A DNA stretch of 64,000 nt from Nocardioides zeae (GCF_030818655.1 NZ_JAUTAN010000001.1:3410001-3474000), one strand, 5' to 3'; positions 24,942 through 36,638 are shown, counted from the first letter of the stretch. Translations and numbers: made by a program. Notes: generated from the letters alone by a model not told the origin.

Positions 24942-25727
24942 ATGACCTCCCGCACCGTGTTCATCACCGGCGCCGCTGCCGGTATCGGCCGTGCCACCGC
25001 GCTCACGTTCGCCAGGAAGGGCTGGACCGTGGGCGGCTACGACCTCGACGAGGCCGGCCTCGCCACCCTCGCCACCGAGATCGAGGCCGTCGGCGCGACC
25101 GCCGTCGTCGGACGGCTCGACGTGACCGACGCGGACGCCTTCCGCGACGCCGTGGACGACTTCGTCCAGCAGACCGGCCGCCTCGACGTGCTCGTCAACA
25201 ACGCCGGCATCCTGCTCGCCGGCAAGTTCGAGGACATCGACGTCGCGCGCCACCACAAGGAGATCGACGTCAACGTCCGCGGCGTCGTCAACGGCGCCCA
25301 CGCCGCCCACCCGCACCTGAAGCCGGGTTCGACCCTGGTGAACCTCTGCTCGGCGTCGGCGATCTACGGCCAGGCGGAGCTGGCGAACTACAGCGCCACC
25401 AAGTTCTTCGTCCGTGGCCTCACCGAGGCGCTCGACATCGAGTGGGGTCCGCAGGGCATCCGTGTCGTGGCGCTGTGGCCGCTGTTCGTGCAGACCGCGA
25501 TGCTCGAGGGCGTGCGCACCGGCACGACCGACACACTGGGCGTGCGCCTGGGCCCCCAGGACGTGGCCGACGAGATCCTCGCGACCGTCGAGCCGGGCCG
25601 CGCCGCGCGAGCGATCCACCAGGTCCACTTCCCGGTGGGCCGCCAGACGCAGGTGCTCTCCGTCGCGTCGCGCTTCTCGCCGGCGTGGCTCACCCGCGTG
25701 GTCAACAAGCGGTTCGCCGCGCACTGA
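24942..25727 (+). CDS. SDR family NAD(P)-dependent oxidoreductase
   Basis: 261 residues, a classical short-chain dehydrogenase. It has the cofactor motif TGAAAGIGRATA, NNAG (LVNNAGILL), catalytic Ser in NLCSASAIYG, and YSATK (Tyr-x-x-x-Lys). The C-terminal extension, FSPAWLTRVVNKRFAAH, is typical of membrane-associated lipid or sterol-type SDRs. Substrate unknown. It is a single gene, converging on the next gene with six bases between stops. Transcription is probably set by the small dyad directly upstream. Confidence 0.88.
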   Translation: MTSRTVFITGAAAGIGRATALTFARKGWTVGGYDLDEAGLATLATEIEAVGATAVVGRLDVTDADAFRDAVDDFVQQTGRLDVLVNNAGILLAGKFEDIDVARHHKEIDVNVRGVVNGAHAAHPHLKPGSTLVNLCSASAIYGQAELANYSATKFFVRGLTEALDIEWGPQGIRVVALWPLFVQTAMLEGVRTGTTDTLGVRLGPQDVADEILATVEPGRAARAIHQVHFPVGRQTQVLSVASRFSPAWLTRVVNKRFAAH

Positions 25728-25733
25728 GTGCGG

Positions 25734-26489
25734 TCACCGCGCCCGCAGCCACTCCGCGAACGACTGCTGCCCGACGAGGTCCGGCGCCTCCGGCACGAGC
25801 GCTCCGGCCCGCACGCCGCGGCCGTAGGCCCCGGGCACCCGCACCGGTACGACGAGGCGCGGCCCCCCGTCGCGCCGGGCCGTCCGGCGGACCATCGCCG
25901 CGAGGTCCTCACGGTGCGGGCCCGCGAGGTCGAGGGTGGCCCGGCGGGGCGGCTCGACCGCGAGCCGGGCCAGGTGCGCGGCGACCTCCGCCGCCGCCAC
26001 CGGGCGCACCGGCATGCGGGGGGCGAGGCCGATCGGCCCGAAGGTCAGGCCGCCCAGCAGTTGCCCGGCGAACTCGTGGAACTGCGCCGCGCGGAGGATC
26101 GTCCACGGCACCGGCCCGGCCGTCACCAGCTCCTCCTGACGCAGCTTGCCGACGTAGTAGTCGTGAGGGACCCGGTCGATGCCCACGATCGACAGCACCA
26201 GGTGGTGGCCCACACCGGCACTGTCCTCCGCCGCGAGCAGCGCCGCCGTCGTGCGGCCGAAGAACTCCGCCGACTCCGTCGCGTCCCGCGTCATCACGTT
26301 GAGCACGTCGATGACGACGTCGACCCCGACCAGGCGCTTCGCCAGGTCCTCCGTCAACGTGTCGGCGTCCCGCGCCAGGTCGACGCCCGTCGAGCGCGCC
26401 AACACGACGGTCTCGTGCCCCGCCCGCTCGAGCTCCGCCACCGTGAGCGCCCCGACCAGCCCCGTACCGCCGGCAACTGCCACCCGCAT
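25734..26489 (-). CDS. Atypical SDR / NmrA-like NAD(P)-binding protein
   Basis: 251 residues. The Rossmann motif is MRVAVAGGTGLVGALTVAELERAGHETVVLARS. A typical NmrA/SDR_a5 middle follows: HHLVLSIVGIDRVPHDYYVGKLRQEELV and PWTILRAAQFHEFAGQLL. The classical YxxxK reads YYVGK. The C-terminal part resembles proteins that act as oxidoreductases or redox sensors; substrate unknown. It stands alone on the minus strand, divergent from the ATPase gene, with a 204-bp gap that contains AT-rich repeats. Confidence 0.85.
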   Translation of the reverse strand: MRVAVAGGTGLVGALTVAELERAGHETVVLARSTGVDLARDADTLTEDLAKRLVGVDVVIDVLNVMTRDATESAEFFGRTTAALLAAEDSAGVGHHLVLSIVGIDRVPHDYYVGKLRQEELVTAGPVPWTILRAAQFHEFAGQLLGGLTFGPIGLAPRMPVRPVAAAEVAAHLARLAVEPPRRATLDLAGPHREDLAAMVRRTARRDGGPRLVVPVRVPGAYGRGVRAGALVPEAPDLVGQQSFAEWLRAR

Positions 26490-26632
26490 GTCCGTCTCCT
26501 CCTGCTCGCGTCGGCCCCGTGCGGGCCGTCGGAGGTCTGACGACGTAGGTCAGGGATGTGTGAGGTGAGGGGCAGCGACTCGAACGCGCCTGACGCGTCG
26601 GTCACCGAGTCCGACGCTATCCTCCGATTAAG

Positions 26633-26662
26633 AAGGACTAATAAGGACTAACAACGACTAAC
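26633..26662 (+). repeat. Three 10-bp AT-rich direct repeats before ATPase gene
   Basis: AAGGACTAAT, AAGGACTAAC and AACGACTAAC, head to tail, starting 61 bases before the ATPase GTG. The preceding GATTAAG extends the AT-rich patch. Upstream, CTATCC around 26617-26622 could be a -10 hexamer. The repeats look like iterons or a tandem operator read by the ATPase product (which ends in a winged helix) or its partner. Confidence 0.75.
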
Positions 26663-26693
26663 AAGAGCCGTCAGCGCTCTCGGAGGCCGCATC

Positions 26694-27830
26694 GTGACCG
26701 CCAACCCCTTCAAACCCACCGCGGGCGCAGACCCGCCGGTCCTCGTCGGCAGGGGTGACCTTCTCGACGAGCTCGCAGACACGTTCGTCGACGGGCCTGG
26801 TTCGCCGGGACGAATCACGATCTTCACAGGCGTACGTGGTGTCGGCAAGACGGTCATGCTCAACGAGACCGAGGACATGGCCCTGCGCCACGGCTGGCTC
26901 GCGCTCACGGAGACCGCCACCGATGGGCTGGCGCAGCGTCTGGACGTCCGAGTCGCGCGAATCCTCGAGGAGCGCGTCCCCCGCCCTCGCCGACGCATCA
27001 CGGGCGCCACCCTGCCGGGCTTGGTGGGCGTGACCACGCAACTGACGCCCGAGATCGAGGACGACCTCCGCCAAAGGGTCACCGCGTTGCTGGACGACCT
27101 CGAACGCCACGGCACGGGACTTCTCATCACGATCGACGAGGTCCATCGGGGCGCGAGTGCCGACCTGCGCGCGGTCGCAGCGCTGACCCAGCACCTCATC
27201 CGTGAGGGCCGCGAGTTCGCGCTCGCGATGGCCGGGCTTCCTTCGGCGGTGGCAGGGCTGCTGTCCGACGACGTGCTGACGTTCTTGCGGCGTGCTAGCC
27301 GCCACGCACTCGGGGGCGTCGCGATCGAGGAGGTAGAGGCCGCCATCAGCTCGACGATGGCAGAGGCAGGACGGACGCTCGAGCCAGAGGCAGCACGTCT
27401 CGCGGCGGCGGGGACTTCGGGCTACCCCTTCCTCATCCAGCTCGTCGGTCATCAGCTGTGGAGGGCGTCGCGGGGAGCGACCGTCGCCACGGTCGCGCAC
27501 GCGAAGCAGGCCGTCGAGGCCGCGCGGCGACGCATGGGGAGCCTTGTGCACGAGACCGCACTGGCCGACCTCTCCGACGTCGACAAGACCTTCCTCGTCG
27601 CCATGAGTCATGACCGCGGCCCGAGCCGGATGGGCGAGATCGCGCGTCGGATGCGGGTCCAGCCGCAATACGCGAACACCTACAAGCAGCGACTCATCGA
27701 GGCAGGGGTGATCGTCTCGGCCGGCCACGGGAAGGTCGACTATGCGCTGCCCTACCTGCGGGAGTACCTGCGGGAGCACGCGGCGTCACTCGGCCTCGCG
27801 CCCGGTGCCAGCGGGCTCCACCTCCCCTGA
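26694..27830 (+). CDS. AAA/STAND-type ATPase with C-terminal winged helix
   Basis: 378 residues, starting at GTG with GGAGG seven bases upstream. The P-loop is GVRGVGKT (about residues 46-53) and Walker B is LLITIDEVH (about 143-151). A C-terminal winged helix (DVDKTFLVAMSHDRGPSRMGEIARRM...YANTYKQRLIEAGVI) recalls ORC/Cdc6 and archaeal-type ATPases. The base composition (more A+T, codons such as AGT, GCA, CTT) and the AT-rich repeats before it differ from all neighbours, suggesting acquisition by transfer. It is a single gene. The role is unknown; DNA-binding regulation, defence or maintenance of a lost element are possibilities. Confidence 0.85.
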   Translation: MTANPFKPTAGADPPVLVGRGDLLDELADTFVDGPGSPGRITIFTGVRGVGKTVMLNETEDMALRHGWLALTETATDGLAQRLDVRVARILEERVPRPRRRITGATLPGLVGVTTQLTPEIEDDLRQRVTALLDDLERHGTGLLITIDEVHRGASADLRAVAALTQHLIREGREFALAMAGLPSAVAGLLSDDVLTFLRRASRHALGGVAIEEVEAAISSTMAEAGRTLEPEAARLAAAGTSGYPFLIQLVGHQLWRASRGATVATVAHAKQAVEAARRRMGSLVHETALADLSDVDKTFLVAMSHDRGPSRMGEIARRMRVQPQYANTYKQRLIEAGVIVSAGHGKVDYALPYLREYLREHAASLGLAPGASGLHLP

Positions 27831-27908
27831 CCTGTAGTCGGACGGCGCCGCCAGCGGCGCGAGCGCAACGTGTGAGGTGTGGTTGTCCCCCGCTCGTAGC
27901 GTCGTGCC

Positions 27909-28241
27909 ATGAGCGAGACCAACGACGCCGTCGCCGAGGTGTGGGACGACTGGCAGGACGCGGTGAACATGGCCCCCGCCGAGCTCGAGAAGTGGCTCGG
28001 GACGGACGAGTCGAAGTCCGTCGGGCAGGGGTCGGGCGAGTCGACCGGGCACAAGTCCGGGCGCCGGATCGTCGAGATCAAGCGGACCAACAAGACCGAC
28101 CTCACCGACGACGACGCGGCCCACATGACGAAGGTCGTGGGCTACGTGCACCGGCACCTCAAGCAGCGGCCGGACGGCGACGTGTCGGAGACGAACTGGC
28201 GGTACTCGCTGATGAACTGGGGGCACGACCCGCTGAAGTAG
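27909..28241 (+). CDS. DUF3140 family protein
   Basis: 110 residues, hydrophilic. Recognisable DUF3140 pattern: VWDDWQDAVNMAPAELEKWLGTDESKSVG, then SGRRIVEIKRTNKTDLTDDDAAHMTKVVGYVHRHLKQRP and a C-terminal TNWRYSLMNWGHDPLK. The function is not known; it is a small actinobacterial and proteobacterial protein that may bind nucleic acid (many Lys/Arg). TAGCGT at 27897-27902 lies six bases before the ATG and fits a -10 box for a leaderless mRNA. A complex palindrome follows the stop. Confidence 0.88.
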   Translation: MSETNDAVAEVWDDWQDAVNMAPAELEKWLGTDESKSVGQGSGESTGHKSGRRIVEIKRTNKTDLTDDDAAHMTKVVGYVHRHLKQRPDGDVSETNWRYSLMNWGHDPLK

Positions 28242-28335
28242 CGGGCCCTCCCCTCGCCGGACGTCATGCGCGACGGCGCCCCCGGCCACCGCAGCGCATG
28301 ACGTCCGGCGGCCGGGGGCGCCCACGAGGGCCCGC
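28241..28335. terminator. Nested palindromes between convergent genes (48-bp family, copy 1)
   Basis: The outer arms GCGGGCCCTC (28241-28250) and GAGGGCCCGC (28326-28335) enclose a 17-bp perfect hairpin (28255-28271 with 28294-28310). That hairpin contains the family core GGACGTCATGCG/CGCATGACGTCC. The loop segment GGCGCCCCCGGCC (28275-28287) also has its exact complement just outside (28310-28322), so two exclusive folds exist. Between stops of convergent genes it probably acts as a bidirectional terminator. Confidence 0.7.
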
Positions 28336-28337
28336 GC

Positions 28338-29514
28338 TCAGTACGACTTCGGCAGCCCCAGCGTGTGCATCGCGACGAAGTTGAGGATCATCTCGCGGCT
28401 CACGGGCGCGATCCGGCCCAGCCGCGCGGCGACGAGCATGTTCGCGAGCCCGTACTCCACGGTCAGCCCGTTCCCGCCGTGCGTGTGCACCGCGACGTCG
28501 GTGGCGTTGCAGGCGATCTCGCCGCCGGCGTACTTGGCCATGTTGGCGTACTCGCCCGCGCCGAAGTCGTCGCCCGCGTCGTACAGGGCCGCCGCCTTCT
28601 GCCACAGCAGCCGCGCCTGCTCGAGCTCGATCTTCACCTTCGCGAGCGGGTGCGCGATGCCCTGGTGCGCGCCGATGGGCGCCTCGCGCCACACCGAGCG
28701 CTCCTTGGCGTAGGCCACCGCCTTGTCGAGCGCGTAGCGCGCCATGCCGCAGGAGAACGCGGCACCCATGATCCGCTCGGGGTTGAGGCCGGCGAAGAGC
28801 TGCCACATGCCGCCGTCCTCGGAGTGCGGGTCGCCGACGAGCGACGTCGCCGGCACGCGCACGTCGTCGAGGAAGAGCGTGAACTGCTTCTCCGGCGCCT
28901 GCCACGCCATCGGGATGACCTGCTTGCCGAACCCCGGGGCGTCGGTCGGCACGACGAACAGCGCGGGGCGCAGCTTCCCGGTGCTGGCGTCCTTCATCCG
29001 CGACACGATGAGCACGCTCTGCGCCTCGTCGACGCCGGGAGATGTAGGTCTTCTGGCCCTTGAGGACGTAGTGGTCGCCGTCCTGCGTGGCCGTCGTCGT
29101 GATGTTGTGCGAGTTGGAGCCCGCGTCGGCCTCGGTGATGCCGAAGGCCATGAGGTGGGTGCCGTCGGCGATGCCGGGCAGCCAGCGCTCCTTCTGCTCG
29201 CGCGTGCCGCAGCGGTTGATGATCGAGCCGCAGATCGCCGGGCTCACGACCATCATGAGCAGCGGCGCACCGGCCGCGGCCGACTCCTCGAGCACCGCCG
29301 CGAGGTCGGCCATGCCGCCGCCCCCGCCGCCGTGCTCCTCGGGGATGTTGACGCCGAGGAACCCGGAGCGGCCCATCTCGAGCCACATCTCGGTCATCTT
29401 GCCGCCGTCGCGGGCCTGCTTCGCGACGTACTCGTGGCCGTACTTGCCGGCCAGCTTCCCGACCGCCTCCCGCAGCGCCACGCGCTCGTCGGGCTCCGTG
29501 AACATCGCGCTCAT
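28338..29514 (-). pseudogene. Acyl-CoA dehydrogenase, frameshifted
   Basis: The N-terminal part runs MSAMFTEPDERVALREAVGKLAG...GITEADAGSNSHNITTTA...LKGQKTYIS, and the rest continues in another frame as VLIVSRMKDAS...MILNFVAMHTLGLPKSY. One surplus base in the GGG at 29037-29039 restores GVDEAQS between them and gives 391 residues, full length for the family. FAD/acyl-CoA dehydrogenase landmarks are present: the FGITEADAGSN loop, THGGNGLTVEYG near the flavin, and a C-terminal catalytic domain. It is the last gene of the coupled carboxylation operon and presumably introduces a double bond alpha-beta to the thioester. Confidence 0.85.
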
Positions 29515-31497
29515 GCCTGCTCTCCCTCGTCCTCGGCCGAGTCCTCGACCGGCTCCACGACCGCGAGCACGTCGCCCGCCGCCACCTGCTGACCGGCGGC
29601 CACGCCCACCTCGGCGACGACGCCGTCGTGGGGGGCGGCGACCGCGTGCTGCATCTTCATCGCCTCGAGCACGAGCACCGTGTCGCCCGCGGCGACCGTC
29701 GCCCCCGCCTCCACGGCCACCCGCACGACCGTGCCCGGCATCGGCGCGAGCAGCGAGCCGCTCGCCACCGCGTCGGCGGGGTCGATGAAGCGGGGGACCA
29801 CGTCGAGCGCCACGTGCCCGTCGGGCCCGTCCACCTCGACCGTGCCGGCACCGCCCGGCGGCACCACGAGCCGGTACGTCGCGCGCACGCCCCCGCTCTC
29901 CAACGTCACCTCGTCGGGAGCGGCGGCGACGACGGTCCCGTCGAGGCCCTCGACGCGGTAGCCGTCCCGGCCGCCCCACCACGCGACGGCGAGGTCGCCG
30001 TCCGGGTGCTCGAACCACGTGAGCTGCGGCTGCGACGGCACGTTGCGCCAGGCCACCGGGATCCGCGTCTGCACGACGCGCTCCGCACGGGCAGCCTCGG
30101 CGAGCCCGAGGGCGGCCGCCATCGCGGCCCGCCCGACCCGGTCGTCGTCGACCGGCGTGACCCAGTCCCGCTCCCCCAGGAACGCCGTGGACACGTCGCC
30201 GCGGAGGAACGCCTCGTCCTCGAGCAGCGCGACGAGCTGGTCGCGGTTGGTGCGCACGCCGTGGATCCGTGCCCGCCGCAGCGCGCCGGCCAGCGACCGG
30301 GCGGCCTGCCGACGGGTCGGCGCCCACGCGATGACCTTCGCGAGCATCGCGTCGTAGTGCGTCCCCACCTCCGTACCGGCCGCGAAGCCCGCGTCGAGCC
30401 GCAGGCCCGACGGGCCGGGGTCGACGGTGAAGGCCACGTCGGCGCCGGGCACGTCGAAGGCCGTCAGCAGGCCCGACTGCGGCTGGTAGTCGGCGGCCGG
30501 GTCCTCGGCGTAGAGACGCACCTCGATCGCGTGCCCCTTGCGGCTCGCGCCGCGGGTCCGGCAGCGGCAGCCCCTCGGCGACGGCGATCTGCGCCTCCAC
30601 GAGGTCGATGCCGAAGACCTGCTCGGTGACGGGGTGCTCGACCTGGAGCCGGGTGTTCATCTCGAGGAAGAAGAACTCCTGGGACGCCGCGTCCATGAGG
30701 AACTCGACGGTGCCGGCGCCGCGGTAGTCGATCGCGTCCGCCGCGCGGCGGGCGGCCTCGTGGAGCGCCCGCCAGGTCTCCTCGCGCAGGCCGGGGGCCG
30801 GCGCCTCCTCGACGACCTTCTGGTGGCGGCGCTGCAGGGAGCAGTCCCGCTCGCCGAGCACGACGACGCCCTCGGGGGTGCCGACGACCTGCACCTCGAC
30901 GTGGCGGCCGCGCTCGAAGAAGCGCTCGACGAAGACGGTGGGGTCGCCGAAGGCCGAGGCGGCCTCGTCGGAGGCCAGCTTCACGGCCGCCTCGAGGTCG
31001 TCGAGCTCGCGCACGACGCGCATCCCGCGACCGCCACCACCGGCCGACGCCTTGACGATCACCGGCAGGTCGGCGGCCGTCACGGCGGTGGGCTCGAGCC
31101 GGTCGAGCTGCGGCACGCCCGCGTCGAGCATGAGCTCCTTGGCCCGGATCTTGTCGCCCATGGCCTCGATGGACGCGGGCGACGGCCCGATCCACGTCAG
31201 GCCCGCCTCGACGACGGCGCGGGCGAAGTCGGCGTTCTCCGACAGGAAGCCGTAGCCCGGGTGCACGGCGTCCGCGCCCGACGCCCGCGCGGCCTGGAGC
31301 ACGAGGTCGGCCCGCAGGTAGGTCTCGGCGGGCGTGCTCCCCGGGAGGCGTACGGCGCGGTCCGCCTCCGCCACGAACGGCAGGTCCGCGTCGGCGTCGG
31401 AGTGCACGGCGACGGTCTCGATGCCGAGGCGGCGGCACGTGGCCATGACGCGGCGGGCGATCTCGCCGCGGTTGGCGACCAGAACGGATCGGATCAT
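29511..31497 (-). pseudogene. Biotin-dependent acyl-CoA carboxylase alpha subunit, frameshifted
   Basis: Biotin carboxylase (MIRSVLVANRGEIARRVMATCRRLG; ATP-grasp KASAGGGGRGMRVV; EMNTRLQVEHPVTEQVFGIDLVEAQ) is followed, after a shift at about 30541-30556, by KGHAIEVRLYAEDP and the linker. The biotin carrier domain contains VLEAMKMQHAV (biotinylated Lys). Corrected length is 661 residues, normal for AccA/MccA/AtuF/PccA-type subunits. With the beta subunit it carboxylates an acyl-CoA. Overlaps by 4 bp with the dehydrogenase and is separated by seven bases from the beta gene. The sequence alone cannot separate geranyl-, 3-methylcrotonyl- or propionyl-CoA specificity. Confidence 0.88.
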
Positions 31498-31504
31498 CGG
31501 TGCG

Positions 31505-33111
<1,607 letters not shown>

Positions 33112-33115
<4 letters not shown>

Positions 33116-33597
33116 TGCTCCTCCTCCAGGACGGTCTTCATGCGCTCGAGCGTCGTCCGCATCCCGCGCTCGTTGGTGCGTCCCCGCAGCGGCCCGAGGA
33201 CCAGCCAGTAGAGGCGCAGGGGCAGGCTGGGCTCGAGGCGGTAGTACTCGGTGACCCGCGTCCCCGTGCCCTCCGGCTCCAGCCGGTAGCCCCAGTTGTT
33301 GATCGGCACGGCGTCCGTGCCGACGGCGAACTCGAAGACCCGCTCCGGCTCGCAGCGGGTGACGCGGCACCCCGACCAGTACGTCGGGCCGACCCCGTTG
33401 CGCTTCACGTGGCCCTTGAAGGTGGCGCCGACCGCCGGGCCGGTGGACCCGCGCGTCCAGCGCGCCTCGAACGTCTCGGGCGAGAACTCCCCGATCCGGG
33501 TCACGTCGCTGACCAGCGCCCAGACCCGGTCGACGGGCGCCGCGACGTGCACCGACACCTCGCCGCCGAGCGGACGCAGGAGTCGCGGGCGGCTCAC
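33112..33597 (-). CDS. SRPBCC family protein in carboxylation operon
   Basis: 161 residues from GTG 33597. Helix-grip fold pattern: GGEVSVHVAAPVDRVWALVSDVTRIGEFSPETFEARW...GPAVGATFKGHVKRNG, then CRVTRCEPERVFEFAVG and a C-terminal amphipathic helix (RTNERGMRTTLERMKTVLEEEQ). Polyketide-cyclase/dehydrase-like members bind hydrophobic ligands. Its tight coupling (GTGA overlaps at both ends) between dehydrogenase and carboxylase genes implies handling of the same hydrophobic acyl substrate. No catalytic residue can be assigned. Confidence 0.83.
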
Positions 33598-34796
33598 GCG
33601 GCGTACCCCAGCAGGCGGGCGGAGAGGTCCGCCAGCACCTCGTTGGCGCCGCCGCCGATGCCGAGGAGCCGGACGTCGCGGTAGTGCCGCTCGACCTCCG
33701 AGCCCCGCATGTAGCCGGTGCCGCCGAACAGCTGCACGGCCTCGTGGCAGACCGCCTCGGCGGTCTTGACCGCCGTCTCCTTCGCGAGGCACGCCTCCGC
33801 GATGACCTGCTCCCCCGCGACGTGGCGCGCGGCCACCGCGTGGGTGTAGGTGCGGGCGACCTCGACCTGCCGGCGCATCTCGACGAGCTTGTGCCGCACC
33901 ACCTGCCGCGACGCCAGGGGCTTGCCGAACGTCTCCCGCTCCTGCGCGTACGCCGCGGCGAGCGCCAACGAGCGGGCGGCCGCGGCGTACCCCTGCACGG
34001 CCAGGCCGATCCGCTCCACCACGAACTGCTGCGCGATCTGGATGAAGCCGGTGCCCTCGGCGCCGACGAGGTTGGCGACCGGGACGCGGCAGTCGACGAA
34101 CGAGAGCTGGGCCGTGTCGGAGCAGTGCCACCCCATCTTCTCGAGCCCGCGGTCGACGGAGAAGCCGGGCGTGCCGGCCTCGATGACGAGCAGCGACACG
34201 CCGCCGTGGCCCTGGCCGGGCGTGAACTCGCCGCCGGTGCGCACCGCGGTGGTCACGAAGTCGGCGCGGGTGCCCGAGGTGATGAACGTCTTCGCGCCGT
34301 TGACGACGAAGTGGTCGCCGTCGCGCACCGCCCGCGTGCGGATGGAGGCGACGTCGGAGCCGCCCTCGGGCTCGGTGATGCCGAGGGAGCCGATCGTCTC
34401 GCCGGCCAGCGTGGGCCGCACGAAGCGGTCGACGAGGTCGGGGTCGCCGGCGGTGGCGATGTGGGGCAGCGCGATGCCGTGGGTGAAGAGGCTGGCGATC
34501 AGCCCGCCGGAGCCGCCGGCCTCGAAGATGCCCTCGGTGACCGTCACGGAGTCGAGGAGGTCGCCACCGTCGCCGCCGACGGCCTCGTCGAACCCGACGG
34601 CCAGCAGGCCCGCCTTCGCGGTGGCCGCGTGGAGCTCGCGGGGCAGCGCCCCGGCGTCCTCCCACTCCTGCAGGTGCGGGGCGATCTCGCGGCGAGTGAA
34701 CGCGGCGGCCGCCTCCCGCAGGGCCCGCCGCTCGGGGGTCGCCGTGAAGACGACGTCGCCCGTGAGGGACGTCGTCACGTCGGTCCGCGCGCTCAC
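33594..34796 (-). CDS. Acyl-CoA dehydrogenase (AtuD/citronellyl-CoA dehydrogenase-like)
   Basis: 400 residues from GTG 34796. Typical acyl-CoA dehydrogenase: LGITEPEGGSDVASIRT (flavin loop), FVVNGAKTFITSGTRADF, QERETFGKPLASRQVVRHKLVEM, CHEAVQLFGGTGYMRGSEVERHYRDVRLLGIGGGANEVL. The FGGTGYMRGSEVERHYRDVR and IGGGANEVL blocks carry the FAD and catalytic-base regions of the family. In an AtuA/carboxylase operon the closest named role would be oxidation of a citronellyl-CoA-like branched thioester; this is inferred from context. It overlaps its neighbours on both sides. Confidence 0.9.
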   Translation of the reverse strand: MSARTDVTTSLTGDVVFTATPERRALREAAAAFTRREIAPHLQEWEDAGALPRELHAATAKAGLLAVGFDEAVGGDGGDLLDSVTVTEGIFEAGGSGGLIASLFTHGIALPHIATAGDPDLVDRFVRPTLAGETIGSLGITEPEGGSDVASIRTRAVRDGDHFVVNGAKTFITSGTRADFVTTAVRTGGEFTPGQGHGGVSLLVIEAGTPGFSVDRGLEKMGWHCSDTAQLSFVDCRVPVANLVGAEGTGFIQIAQQFVVERIGLAVQGYAAAARSLALAAAYAQERETFGKPLASRQVVRHKLVEMRRQVEVARTYTHAVAARHVAGEQVIAEACLAKETAVKTAEAVCHEAVQLFGGTGYMRGSEVERHYRDVRLLGIGGGANEVLADLSARLLGYAA

Positions 34797-36638
34797 AGGA
34801 GCGCGTCCTCGACGCTGACCATGCGGCTGCGGACCCACTCGCCCAGGCCCTTCGCCTGGGGGTCGAACCGCGTCGACGCGGCCACCCCCTCGCCGAGCAG
34901 GCCCTTCACGACGACGTTGACGCCACCGAGGTTCGGCAACGGATACACCTCCACCTCGAGATCGGCTGCCTCCGGCACGAGCTCGCGGATGCGGCTCGGG
35001 GAGATGAGCTTGGTGAGCCAGGTGACGCGCGCGGCGTACCGCTCCGGGTCGTGCCGGTGGCCGCTCGTCGCGACCCACAGCCCGATGTTGGCGTCGCCGC
35101 CCTTGTCGCCCGACCGGGCGTGGACGAAGGAGCCGAGCGGCACGCGGCGGGTCAGCGTGTCGACGGGCGCGGGGTACGGCGAGGGTCGCCGCGCGAGCTC
35201 CCCGTCGTCCGGCTCGACGGTCCGCGCCGGGTGCGGCACCAGCACGCGCTCCTTCTCCGACCCGTCGGCGTCGAGCACCACGACGGTGTGCTCGACGGCC
35301 GCGCGGTCGACGTACGCCGGGTGGTAGACGCCGTAGGGCACCGGCTTGGCGGGCGGCGCGGTGATCGCGAAGCCCGGGTACGACGCGAGCGCCAGCTCGA
35401 CGGCCACCGAGGTGAAGGCACGACCGACGGGCTCGGGGGCCGGGTCGAGCGCGGTCACGCGGAGCAGCACGGAGGCGGACTGCTCCGTGGGGGCGTCCGG
35501 GGTCGCCGGGCCGGTGTCGGACCAGGCGACGGTCGCGGGGCCGGCCGGCGGGCGAGGCGTCGAGCGCCGACTCCACCTGCGCCCGCACCCAGGCGGCCTT
35601 GTCGTCGATGTCGAGACCGGTGAGCACGAGCTCGAGGCTGTTGCGCCAGCCGCCCAGCACGTTGACGGCGACCTTGAGGCGCGGCGGCGGGGCGCTGCCG
35701 GTGACGCCGTCCACGCGCACGCGGTCGGGCCCCTCCTGCGTGAGCCGCACCGACTCGAGGTGGGCGGTGACGTCGGGGCCGAGGTAGCGGTGGGTCTGGA
35801 TCTCGTACATGAGCTGCGCCGTCACCGTGTCGGTGGTGACCGCGCCGCCGGTGCCGTCGTGCTTCGTGACGACGAACGAGCCGTCGCGCCGCACCTCGGC
35901 GATCGGGAACCCGAGCGGGGTCGTCAGCGCGTCGGCGGGCAGGTCCCCGAACCCGGAGAAGTTGCCGCCGGTGGCCTGGCAGCCGCACTCGATGACGTGG
36001 CCCGCGACGACCGCGCCGGCGAGCTGGTCGTGGTCGTCCGGGGTCCAGCCGAAGTGGGCCGCGGCGGGCCCGACGACCACCGAGGCGTCGGTGACCCGGC
36101 CCGTGACGACGACGTCCGCGCCGGCCGTGAGGGCCTCGGCGATGCCGAACGCGCCGAGGTAGGCGTTGGCCGTGAGGGCGTCCGCGAGGTCGCGCTCCTC
36201 GCCCGCCGCGGGCTGGAGGCGGACCGTGCCCGCCTGCAGGCCCGGGACGAGGTCGTCGCCCGCGACGTACGCGATCCGGGGGCTCAGCCCGAGACCGCGC
36301 GCCACCTCGGCGAGCCGCCGGGCCAGGCCCGCCGGGTTGAGGCCGCCGGCGTTGCTGACGATCCGCACGTTCTTCTCGAGCGCCAGGCCGAGGCAGTCCT
36401 CCGCCTGGCGGAGGAAGGTCTTCGCGTAGCCCGCCTCCGGGTCGCGCATGCGGTCCTTGCCGAGGATGAGCATGGTGAGCTCGGCCAGGTAGTCGCCCGT
36501 GATGACGTCGATGCCGTGCGGGCGGCCGTCGGGTCCGGTGGTCGTGCCCTCGAGCATCTCGCGCATGGCGGAGAGTCGGTCGCCGTAGAAGCCCGAGCAG
36601 TTGCCGATGCGCAGCAGGTCGCTGCTGGTTCCCGTCAT
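34793..36638 (-). pseudogene. Acyclic terpene utilisation AtuA family (DUF1446) protein, frameshifted
   Basis: The first two thirds (LRIGNCSGFYGDRLSAMREMLEG, ITGDYLAELTMLILGKDR, IVSNAGGLNPAGLA, GHVIECGCQATGGNFSGF) is the AtuA core. The last third, in a second frame, is the AtuA-associated ferredoxin-like domain (LGSFVHARSGDKGGDANIGLWV...LPNLGGVNVVVKGLLGEGVAASTRFDPQAKGLGEW). One surplus base within 35537-35555 joins them as 614 residues. AtuA is required for growth on citronellol/geraniol in Pseudomonas but its reaction is not settled. It is coupled to both neighbours by ATGA/GTGA. Confidence 0.87.

Noticed and set aside
26633..26662. 10-bp direct repeats as a plasmid replication origin
   Set aside because: Only three units, no Rep protein of a known family, no partition genes and ordinary chromosomal genes on both sides.
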